From NCBI RefSeq assembly GCF_014204525.1, contig NZ_JACHLP010000003.1, positions 62,001-126,000 of the forward strand: DNA of 64,000 bases. Direction: 5' to 3'. The stretch's first letter is position 1. Each line of letters begins with the position of its first letter. This document shows positions 16,300 to 23,538 of the stretch, in pieces. The notes beneath the pieces were generated by a model. It saw nothing but the letters and a program-made list of their open reading frames with translations, did not search any database and was not told the origin of the DNA. This stretch comes from Roseateles oligotrophus. GTDB taxonomy: Bacteria > Pseudomonadota > Gammaproteobacteria > Burkholderiales > Burkholderiaceae_C. The translations under genes were made by a program, and so were the position numbers.

Positions 16300-16860
16300 A
16301 TGCAAAACCAGCGCCAACAAATCACCCCGACCAGCAGCCGCTACAGCGGCGTCGCCATCGCCTTCCACTGGCTGCTGGCCGTCGCCATCGTCGGCGCCTT
16401 CGGCATGGGGCTGTATATGGCCGACCTGCCGTTCTCGCCCAGCCGGCTGAAGCTTTACAACTGGCATAAATGGGCCGGCATCACCATCCTGGCCCTGTCG
16501 GCCCTGCGCCTGCTGTGGCGTCTGACGCACCGCCCGCCGGCCGATCTGCCCATGCCGCGCTGGCAAGCCCTGGCCGCTCATCTGACCCACGGCCTGCTCT
16601 ACGCCATGTTCTTCGCCGTGCCCCTGGTGGGCTGGGCCTACAGCTCGGCGGCGGGTTTCCCCATCGTCTGGTTCGGCGTCCTGCCCCTGCCCGACTTCGT
16701 GCCGGTGGACAAGGCCCTGGCCGAAATCCTGAAGAATGCCCACGAGCTGCTTGCCTGGGTGCTGGCCGCCCTGGTGCTGGCCCATCTGGGTGCCGCCCTC
16801 AAGCACCATTTCATTGACCGCGACGGCCTGCTGCAACGCATGCTGCCGACCCGCCGCTGA
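16300..16860 (+). CDS. Cytochrome b561-type di-heme membrane protein
   Basis: A 186-residue four-helix membrane cytochrome of the bacterial b561 family. Candidate haem-ligand histidines sit in IAFHWLLA (His23), LYNWHKWAG, HLTHGLLYAMF and NAHELLAWVL, all inside or at the ends of hydrophobic segments. It probably moves electrons between the quinone pool and periplasmic acceptors. The two downstream genes encode YceI proteins, and the b561-YceI pairing is known from the enterobacterial yceJ-yceI operon, which supports a shared quinone or redox-lipid role. The ATG at 16300 directly precedes the hydrophilic N-terminus typical of the family. Confidence 0.9.
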   Translation: MQNQRQQITPTSSRYSGVAIAFHWLLAVAIVGAFGMGLYMADLPFSPSRLKLYNWHKWAGITILALSALRLLWRLTHRPPADLPMPRWQALAAHLTHGLLYAMFFAVPLVGWAYSSAAGFPIVWFGVLPLPDFVPVDKALAEILKNAHELLAWVLAALVLAHLGAALKHHFIDRDGLLQRMLPTRR

Positions 16861-16886
16861 GCGGCGCTCCTCTCAAGAAAGCATTT

Positions 16887-17516
16887 ATGACCCTGATCCG
16901 CTCCCGCCACCTCGCCACCTTCGGCGCCCTGGTCCTGCTGGCCGGCGCCCCCGCCCTGAGCCTGGCCCAGGCCAAGGCCGCCGCCAAGCCCGCAGCCGCC
17001 GCCGCTGCGGCCACCACGCCCCAATTGCTGGCCGCCCAAAGCGAGTTGAGCTTTGCCGCCAAGCAGATGGGCGTGCCGGTGGAAGGCCGCTTCAAGCGCT
17101 TCGAGGCCAAGCTGGCCTTCGACCCCAAAAAGCCCGAGGCCGGCAACGTGGCCTTCCAAATCGATCTGGGCAGCGCCACCCTGGGCGCGCCGGAGTTCGA
17201 CGCCGAGCTGGCCAAGCCGGCCTGGTTCGACAGCAAGAAGCTGCCCCAGGCCACCTTCCAGAGCACGGCCATCAAGGCTCTGGGCGGCGGCAAGTACGAG
17301 ATCGCCGGCAAGCTGAGCATCAAGGGCCAGAGCCGATATCTGAGCGTACCCATCAGCCTGCACCAGGCCGCCGGCACGACGACCGCCACCGGCGCCTTCG
17401 TGCTCAAGCGTCTGGAGTTCAAGATCGGCGACGGCGAATGGGCCGACACCTCCATGGTCGCCAACGAGGTACAAGTCAAGTTCAAACTCGCGTTCAGCGG
17501 CGTCGCCCCGCTCTGA
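16887..17516 (+). CDS. YceI-family periplasmic lipocalin-like protein (copy 1)
   Basis: A 209-residue secreted protein with a signal peptide (LVLLAGAPALSLAQA), then an Ala/Lys-rich linker and a YceI beta-barrel domain. Recognisable family segments are LSFAAKQMGVPVEGRFKRFE, LGAPEFDAELAKPAWFDSKKLPQATF and KIGDGEWADTSMV. YceI proteins bind polyisoprenoid or quinone-like lipids in a hydrophobic tunnel. It follows cytochrome b561 after 26 bp and precedes a second YceI gene after 47 bp, so all three are probably one transcript. Confidence 0.92.
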   Translation: MTLIRSRHLATFGALVLLAGAPALSLAQAKAAAKPAAAAAAATTPQLLAAQSELSFAAKQMGVPVEGRFKRFEAKLAFDPKKPEAGNVAFQIDLGSATLGAPEFDAELAKPAWFDSKKLPQATFQSTAIKALGGGKYEIAGKLSIKGQSRYLSVPISLHQAAGTTTATGAFVLKRLEFKIGDGEWADTSMVANEVQVKFKLAFSGVAPL

Positions 17517-17563
17517 ACACCTTTTCATCACATCCACCACCACCAGCAAGGAAAGACCCTGCC

Positions 17564-18133
17564 ATGAAGAAGCTTCTGATCGTTGCCGCCGCCCTGGCCG
17601 CTGCCAGCCTGGCCCAGGCCCAGACGGCGACCTACGCCATCGAGCCCACCCACACCTTTGTGACCTACGAGATCAGCCATTTCGGCACCTCCACCAACCG
17701 CGGCCGCTTCGACAAGAAGGAAGGCACGGTGCAGCTCGACAAGGCGGCCAAGACCGGCCGCGTCGAGGTCACGTTCGACATCGCCTCGGTCAACACCGGC
17801 GTCGCCCCCATGAACAAGCATCTGCTGGGCGATGATTTCTTTGCCGCCGACAAGTTCCCGACCGCCAAGTTCGTCGGCGATAAATTCGTCTTCAACGGCG
17901 ACAAGGTCAGCGAGGTGCAGGGCCAGCTGACGCTGAAGGACAAGACCGCCCCCGCCACCCTCAAGGCCACCAACTTCAACTGCTACCAAAGCCCCATGCT
18001 CAAGCGCGAGGTCTGCGGCGGCGACTTCGAAGCCGTCATCGACCGCACCCAATGGGGCATCGACTACGGCCTGGCCTGGGGCTTCCCCAAGAACGTCAAG
18101 CTGGTCATCCAGGTCGAAGCCGTCAAGCAATAA
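17564..18133 (+). CDS. YceI-family periplasmic lipocalin-like protein (copy 2)
   Basis: A 189-residue secreted YceI protein. The ATG at 17564 follows an AAGGAAAG ribosome site and starts the signal peptide MKKLLIVAAALAAASLAQAQ. The mature domain opens with TYAIEPTHTFVTYEISHFGTS, and the family motif KFPTAKFVGDKFVF is present. Two cysteines (FNCYQ and EVCGGDF) could form a disulfide. This copy is closer to the canonical E. coli YceI pattern than copy 1. A rho-independent terminator lies 44 bp downstream and ends the b561-YceI-YceI unit. Confidence 0.95.
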   Translation: MKKLLIVAAALAAASLAQAQTATYAIEPTHTFVTYEISHFGTSTNRGRFDKKEGTVQLDKAAKTGRVEVTFDIASVNTGVAPMNKHLLGDDFFAADKFPTAKFVGDKFVFNGDKVSEVQGQLTLKDKTAPATLKATNFNCYQSPMLKREVCGGDFEAVIDRTQWGIDYGLAWGFPKNVKLVIQVEAVKQ

Positions 18134-18176
18134 GACGACAGCCCCGTCAAGTCAGCGCCTGCTGACCTGAGCCCCG

Positions 18177-18208
18177 GCCCGCCCGCTGCCTGCAGCCGGC
18201 GGGCTTTT
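18177..18208 (+). terminator. Rho-independent terminator after YceI operon
   Basis: Stem GCCCGCCCGC (18177-18186) pairs with GCCGGCGGGC (18195-18204) with one mismatch, followed by TTTTGCTT. It is correctly placed after the second yceI gene. Confidence 0.8.
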
Positions 18209-18333
18209 GCTTGCCCCCCGGACTGTCGCGCTTCGCTGCAATTCGGCCCGGTGATGCGACGGCGCATCGCTTGGGCTGCGACCCGGCCCCAAGGCTTGCG
18301 TACAGTCCAGCCCATTGCAAACAGGTCCAGCCG

Positions 18334-19749
18334 ATGAACGCGACAACGACAAACCACAAGGCGACCAGCCCCTACGAACGCTGGCAGGCTTTCTCGGCCG
18401 CCGTCGTGCAGGGCTTTCATGTCTATGCCAGCTGGCTGGTCAGCATCAGCTGGCGGCGTTTTGTCATCTTGTCCCTGGCCCTGATCTTCGCGGCCAATAT
18501 CCTGCAAGACCTGCCCCCCTTCACCTGGCGCATCAACGAGCAAGTCTTGTTCGACGAGCCGGTCAGCCCGCCCGAGCCGCCGGCCCCGATGGCGCCCAAA
18601 TCGCCGAAGCAAAGCGGCAAACCCCATATCTCGCTGGACAAACCCATCCACTACGAGATCAGCATCGACGACAAGGGCGTGCGCATCACGCCGCGCAAGC
18701 CGCTGAGTGCGAGTCAGGCCGCCAGCGCCGCCTCCATGCCGGCGAGTGCGGCCAGCGCTCCGGGCGAAATGGAGCTCGACCCCAGCCTGCCCTCCATCAC
18801 CGTGGGCCTGCCCAAGGACGCCGACACGGAAAAAATCCGTCAGGCCATCGAGGAGGCCCAGCAATCCATCGAGGAATCGGTAAAGGACGCCCGCGAGGCC
18901 GCCGAGCAGGCCTCCCAGGACGCCAAGGACGCCGTGCGCGAGGCCACCCGCAGCGCCCGCAAGCGCACGACGGTGGTTCGCCTGGGTGACTTCCTGCCCA
19001 ATCTCGCCGTGCTGCTGGTGCTGGCCTCGGCCGTCATCAAGATCACCTACAAGGGCCGCATCCAGGCCGAGGTCAAGGCCGCCCAGGCCACCGAAACGGC
19101 CGAGGCCGAGTCGCTCAAGCGCCAGGTGGTGGAGGCCCGCATGGCCGCCATGCAGGCCCAGGTGGAGCCGCACTTTCTGTTCAACACCCTGGCCTCCATC
19201 GACCATTTGATCGAGACCGACCCGCCGCGCGCCTCGCAGATGCAGAAGAACCTGATCGCCCTCTTGCGCGCCTCCATGCCCACCATGCGCGAGGCCAATG
19301 CCAGCGGCGTGCGCGATCTGGGCCGCGAGCTGGCCGTCATCAAGCCCTATCTGGAAATCCTCAAGGTGCGCATGGAAGAGCGCCTGCAGACCGAGATCGA
19401 CGTGCCCGAGGGCCTGCAATCCGCGGAGTTCCCGCCCATGATGATCCAGAGCCTGGTTGAGAACGCCATCAAGCATGGCCTGGAGCCCAAGGCCGAGGGC
19501 GGCACGCTGAAAGTCAGGGCCGAGATCCTGCACGGCAAGCTGGCCGTCAGCGTGGCCGACACCGGCCTGGGCTTTGGCCGCGCCGCCACCGGCGGCACCG
19601 GCGTGGGCCTGGCCAATATCCGCGAGCGCCTGGGCCTGCTCTACGGCCCCAAGGCCTCGGTGACGGTGGCCGAGAACCAACCCTCGGGCTGTGTGGTGAC
19701 CATCACCGTGCCCTACCGCAGCCGCGTCCATGAAGGAGCACAAGCATGA
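18334..19749 (+). CDS. LytS/YehU-type sensor histidine kinase
   Basis: A 471-residue histidine kinase of the His_kinase/HATPase_c5 type. A first hydrophobic segment (RRFVILSLALIFAANIL) is followed by a Pro/Ala-rich extracytoplasmic region and a charged helical stretch (AIEEAQQSIEESVKDAREAA) likely to be a coiled coil. A second membrane segment (FLPNLAVLLVLASAVIK) precedes the kinase core. The phosphorylated His lies in VEPHFLFNTLASIDHLIE, and the ATP-binding part has SLVENAIKHGLEP, DTGLGF and GVGLANIRERL. It is the cognate kinase of the LytTR regulator two genes downstream. Its stop overlaps the next start (ATGA). Confidence 0.92.
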   Translation: MNATTTNHKATSPYERWQAFSAAVVQGFHVYASWLVSISWRRFVILSLALIFAANILQDLPPFTWRINEQVLFDEPVSPPEPPAPMAPKSPKQSGKPHISLDKPIHYEISIDDKGVRITPRKPLSASQAASAASMPASAASAPGEMELDPSLPSITVGLPKDADTEKIRQAIEEAQQSIEESVKDAREAAEQASQDAKDAVREATRSARKRTTVVRLGDFLPNLAVLLVLASAVIKITYKGRIQAEVKAAQATETAEAESLKRQVVEARMAAMQAQVEPHFLFNTLASIDHLIETDPPRASQMQKNLIALLRASMPTMREANASGVRDLGRELAVIKPYLEILKVRMEERLQTEIDVPEGLQSAEFPPMMIQSLVENAIKHGLEPKAEGGTLKVRAEILHGKLAVSVADTGLGFGRAATGGTGVGLANIRERLGLLYGPKASVTVAENQPSGCVVTITVPYRSRVHEGAQA

Positions 19750-20153
19750 GACTGATCTTCCGACGTTTGCTCTTGCTGGGCCTGCTGATGCTGGCCCTCA
19801 CGGTGATGGCCGGCGGCAGCCTCTGGCATCACTTCGGCGACTTCGCCGCCGACCCCGGCTTCACGCTCAGCATCAATGGCGAGGACGTGGACCTGAGCGG
19901 GCTGCAGGACTTCGAAGGCCCGGGGCTCGGGAGCTTGCTGCTGGCGGGCCTGGTCGTCGCGGTGATCGCCTGTGTCGTCGTCCCCCTGGTCCTGCTGCTG
20001 AGCGTGGGCCTGCCCTTGCTGATCCTGCTGCTGGTCTTGGGCGGCCTGGCCCTGGGCGCCGTCAGCCTGGGCGCGCTGGTGTTCTCGCCCATCTGGCTGA
20101 TCGTGCTGGTCTTGTGGCTGCTCTTGCGCTCACCGCGTGCGAGCAGAAGATAA
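19746..20153 (+). CDS. Small membrane protein between LytS and LytR partners
   Basis: A 135-residue protein that I do not recognise. An N-terminal hydrophobic segment (RLLLLGLLMLALTVMAGG) is followed by about 35 soluble residues (WHHFGDFAADPGFTLSINGE), then a long Leu/Val/Gly-rich region with two or three membrane passes and a basic tail. The start overlaps the kinase stop by 4 bp, and the response regulator follows within 38 bp, so it is co-transcribed with a two-component system. It may be an accessory sensor or modulator of the kinase; this is inference from position only. Confidence 0.75.
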   Translation: MRLIFRRLLLLGLLMLALTVMAGGSLWHHFGDFAADPGFTLSINGEDVDLSGLQDFEGPGLGSLLLAGLVVAVIACVVVPLVLLLSVGLPLLILLLVLGGLALGAVSLGALVFSPIWLIVLVLWLLLRSPRASRR

Positions 20154-20191
20154 ACCCGGTAGAACTACCCGCCAAGGCGGAGGGGAAGGTC

Positions 20192-21076
20192 ATGCAGAAC
20201 GAATCTACACTGCCGCCTGTCGAAACCAGTCTGCACACCATGAGCGCGTCTTCGTCCGCTAGCACCAAACCCGTACGGGCCATCCTGGCCGATGACGAGC
20301 GCCTGATGCGCGAGCAGTTGCGCAGCCGGCTGACCGAGGTCTGGCCCGAGCTAGACATCATCGCCGAGGCCAAGAACGGCATCGAGGCGGTCGAGCTGGT
20401 GCGCCAGCACCGCCCCGACCTGGTGTTCCTGGACATCCGCATGCCCGGCCTCACCGGCGTCGATGCCGCCCGTCAAATTGCCCAGTTACCTGAGGATGAC
20501 GACTGGCTGGTGCCGGAGATCGTCTTCATCACCGCCTACGACCAGTACGCCGTCGAGGCCTTCGAGCAAGGCGTGGCCGACTATGTGCTCAAGCCCGCCG
20601 AACGCGAGCGCCTGCTGCTGACCGTCGGCCGCATCAAAAAGCGTCTGGCGCTCAAGCAGGGCGACGAGGTGGAGCAAGGCGGCAGCACGGCCCCGCTGCA
20701 GCAACTGCTGCACAAGCTCTCGGCCCAGCTCAACCCCGGCGCCGCACCCAGCTATCTGCAGTGGATCCAGGCCACCGTGGGCAGCGTGCTGCAGATGATT
20801 CCGGTGGAAGACGTGCTCTTCTTCATCAGCGACGAAAAATACACCCGGGTGCAGACCGCCCGCGTCGAGGCCCTGATCCGCAAGCCCATCAAGGAACTGG
20901 TGGACGAGCTGGACCCGGCCCTGTTCTGGCAGATCCACCGCTCCACCCTGGTCAACGCCCGCGCCATCGATGGCATCACCCGCGACGAACGCGGCCGCCA
21001 GCTGGTGGGCGTCAAGGGCTTGAGCGAGAAGCTGGAAGTCAGCCGCAGCTACACCCACCTGTTCAAGGGCATGTGA
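20192..21076 (+). CDS. LytTR-family response regulator
   Basis: A 294-residue regulator. The start at 20192 is supported by a strong GGAGGGGAAGG ribosome site; the frame remains open further upstream but overlaps the membrane-protein gene. The receiver domain has its acidic pair in ILADDERLM, phospho-acceptor Asp81 in LVFLDIRMPG, and Lys in DYVLKPAERERLL. The C-terminal third is a LytTR DNA-binding domain (IPVEDVLFFISDEKYTRV, FWQIHRSTLVNARAI). It is the output protein of the upstream LytS-type kinase. The convergent lysoplasmalogenase gene ends on the next base. Confidence 0.95.
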   Translation: MQNESTLPPVETSLHTMSASSSASTKPVRAILADDERLMREQLRSRLTEVWPELDIIAEAKNGIEAVELVRQHRPDLVFLDIRMPGLTGVDAARQIAQLPEDDDWLVPEIVFITAYDQYAVEAFEQGVADYVLKPAERERLLLTVGRIKKRLALKQGDEVEQGGSTAPLQQLLHKLSAQLNPGAAPSYLQWIQATVGSVLQMIPVEDVLFFISDEKYTRVQTARVEALIRKPIKELVDELDPALFWQIHRSTLVNARAIDGITRDERGRQLVGVKGLSEKLEVSRSYTHLFKGM

Positions 21077-21757
21077 TCAGGCGCCCCGCTTGGGGCTCAA
21101 CCAGCCCGCGATGCAGACCTGGGCCGTCCAGTACAGGCTCAGCACCCACAAGCTGGCCAGCGGCAGCGGCCCGGCAAATTTATTGATGGCCAGGCAGGTG
21201 TCCGACAGCACGAACAAAAAGCCGCCCAGCGCCAGCAGCGCGCCGCGGCCGCCCTCCGGCGTGCCGCGCGCCCGCCAGCCCAGCACCGCCGCCTGCGCGC
21301 CCATGGCCGTCAGGCACAGGACGTAGACGATCACCGGGCCGCGCAGCTCGGCCGGCACACCGGGCCAGAGCTGGCTCAGCACCGCCGCCGCGAACAAGGC
21401 GTAGACGCCGAAAGGCCATAGCCAATCACCCAGACGCCGCACCCGAGTGAAGGCCCAGAGGTAGCAGAGGTGGGCGCACAAAAAAGACAGCAGGCCGAAG
21501 ATGAAGCCCTGCTCGGGCCACAGCAAAGCCACATCGCCGCCCAGCGAGAACCAGAGGCCGCGCAAGATCCAGGGCCGGGTCTGCGCTTCCACTGGCAAGA
21601 CCTGACCCCGCGGCATCGCGAAATAGATGATTAGCAAGGTGCTCAGCGGCTTGAACACAAACAGCAAGGCCGTCTGCCCCCACAAGGCCCCGGCGATGGC
21701 GACCGCGGCCGCGGGGATCAGCAGGAGCAGCAGCAGGGGCAGTCGCATCGTCGGCAT
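21077..21757 (-). CDS. YhhN/TMEM86-family membrane protein (lysoplasmalogenase-like)
   Basis: A 226-residue integral membrane protein with about seven to eight hydrophobic helices. Family features include FVFKPLSTLLIIY near the N-terminus, GLWFSLGGDVALLWP and LFVLSDTCLAINKF. The acidic residues in GD and SD within membrane segments are characteristic of YhhN/TMEM86 proteins. Animal members hydrolyse the vinyl-ether bond of lysoplasmalogen; the bacterial substrate is less certain. The gene stands alone and is convergent with the LytTR regulator. Confidence 0.85.
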   Translation of the reverse strand: MPTMRLPLLLLLLIPAAAVAIAGALWGQTALLFVFKPLSTLLIIYFAMPRGQVLPVEAQTRPWILRGLWFSLGGDVALLWPEQGFIFGLLSFLCAHLCYLWAFTRVRRLGDWLWPFGVYALFAAAVLSQLWPGVPAELRGPVIVYVLCLTAMGAQAAVLGWRARGTPEGGRGALLALGGFLFVLSDTCLAINKFAGPLPLASLWVLSLYWTAQVCIAGWLSPKRGA

Positions 21758-22017
21758 GGCAGGGCTTATTGGTGGTGAGGTGAGGTGAGCGTCGGCGGCG
21801 GGCCGGGGCGCATCATTGTGACCAGACTATGTGCCCGCGCGCCGCTTTGGAGCGCCCACTCTAAAAACGCGCAAAACGTCGCAGCGCGGCGACGCGGCTC
21901 GGTTCATACCCGCAGAGGCTTTTTTGCGCGCGCTCTCAGAATGGGCGGCTAAGCAGCACGCCCTGCCCCAAGAGAGGCATGCTGACCTCGAATGAGAGCG
22001 ACAACAGGAGACTCCCC

Positions 22018-23502
22018 ATGCCCCGCCCCAGTCCTACGCGCCGCCGGCACCCCGCCTTCCCCCTGCTCCTGCTGTGCGCCAGCCTGAGCCTGGCCGCCGC
22101 CAGCGCCCAGGCCTCCGGCTACCGCTTCGGCACCCAGAGCGCCGCCGCCGAAGGCACGGCCAATGCCAATGGCGCCGAGGGTGCCGACGCCAGCACCCTG
22201 TTTGCCAACCCCGCCGCCATCACCCGCCTGAAAGGCTGGCAGTTCTCCGGCGTGCTGGACTATGTGAACCCCACGGTGCGCTTCAGCGATGCCGGCTCGA
22301 TCATCAGCCTGCCGGGCTCGGGCTTCCAGCCCCGGCCCATCTCCGCGGTCGGCGACCAGCAAACCCCCACCAAGGCCACCGTCGTGCCGCATGCCTATCT
22401 GAGCTACCAGGCTTCGGATGAGCTGGCCTATGGCCTGGGCCTGTTCGTGCCCTCCGGCGCCAAGCTGGACTACGCCCAGGGCTGGGGCGGCCGCTACAAC
22501 CTCAACTCGGTGGAGCTGAAGGCCTTTGCACTCAACCCCAATATCGCCTGGAAGCCCAGCCGCCAGGTTTCGCTGGCCTTTGGCCTGACGGCCGAATACA
22601 TGCAGGGTGATCTGTCGCGCGCCGTGCCCTATGGCTCGGCCTACGCGGCCGGCCTGCTGGCCGCGGCGCAGCAGGCCGCCACCGGTGGCGCACCGGGCCT
22701 GGCCCAGCAGCTGCAGCAGCAGGCGGGCCAAGTCTTCGGCAACGCGGCCTTCGACGGCAATGTGGCCATCCACGGCAAGGACTGGGCCCTGGGCGCCAAT
22801 CTGGCCCTGCTGTGGGAGGTGAACGAAGCCACCCGCCTGGGCCTGGCCTGGCGCTCGGGCATCTCGCACAAGCTCAAGGGCACGGCGGACTGGACCCAGC
22901 CCGCCAATCTGCCGCCCGCGGTGCTGGCCGCCGTCACCGGCGCGCCGTATGACGGCCATGGCAAGCTGGATCACAACGACTCCGGCGCCAGCGTGTCCGT
23001 GAAGACGCCCGACTCGGTCTCGCTGCAGGCCTTCCATCAGCTCAACAGCCGCTTCGCCCTGATGGCCGATGCCACCTGGACCCGCCAGTCCACGCTGCAG
23101 CAGCTGCGCATCGAGTTCGACAACACGACCGCCCCCTCCATCACGGCCGAGCATTGGCGCGATGTCTGGCGCCTGTCGCTGGGCGCCAGCTGGCGTGCCA
23201 CACCGGAGCTGCTGCTGCGCGCCGGCCTCTCGCATGACAAATCGCCCGTCTCGGCCCAGTGGCGCAGCCCGGCCCTGCCCGACTCCGACCGCAGCTGGTA
23301 CGCCCTCGGCGCCAACTACCAGCTAACGGCCAACACCAGCGTGGACCTGGCCCTGGGCTATGTGAAGCTGCGCGACGCCCCCATGCAGGCGATCGATGAC
23401 GCCGAAGGCATCACCCCCTGCAACTGCTCCTACGCCACCGTGCGCGGCAACTACAGCAGCTCAGCCACCAGCGTGGGCCTGCAGCTGAACCACAAATTCT
23501 GA
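22018..23502 (+). CDS. OmpP1/FadL-family outer-membrane porin
   Basis: A 494-residue outer-membrane beta-barrel predicted to pass long-chain fatty acids or other hydrophobic compounds. The ATG at 22018 has an AGGAG ribosome site and starts a signal peptide (PLLLLCASLSLAAASAQA). The mature N-terminus GYRFGTQSAAAEGTANA and the ASTLFANPAAITRLKGW block are FadL family signatures. The protein ends in Phe (LQLNHKF), as outer-membrane barrels usually do. The PhoD-like gene follows after 36 bp, so co-transcription is likely. Confidence 0.92.
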   Translation: MPRPSPTRRRHPAFPLLLLCASLSLAAASAQASGYRFGTQSAAAEGTANANGAEGADASTLFANPAAITRLKGWQFSGVLDYVNPTVRFSDAGSIISLPGSGFQPRPISAVGDQQTPTKATVVPHAYLSYQASDELAYGLGLFVPSGAKLDYAQGWGGRYNLNSVELKAFALNPNIAWKPSRQVSLAFGLTAEYMQGDLSRAVPYGSAYAAGLLAAAQQAATGGAPGLAQQLQQQAGQVFGNAAFDGNVAIHGKDWALGANLALLWEVNEATRLGLAWRSGISHKLKGTADWTQPANLPPAVLAAVTGAPYDGHGKLDHNDSGASVSVKTPDSVSLQAFHQLNSRFALMADATWTRQSTLQQLRIEFDNTTAPSITAEHWRDVWRLSLGASWRATPELLLRAGLSHDKSPVSAQWRSPALPDSDRSWYALGANYQLTANTSVDLALGYVKLRDAPMQAIDDAEGITPCNCSYATVRGNYSSSATSVGLQLNHKF

Positions 23503-23538
23503 GTCGCTGACGGCTCAAATCAAGAGATCACACCCATC

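Noticed and set aside
21771-21786. Three tandem GGTGA units
   Set aside because: Too short and in a GC-rich gap; probably chance.
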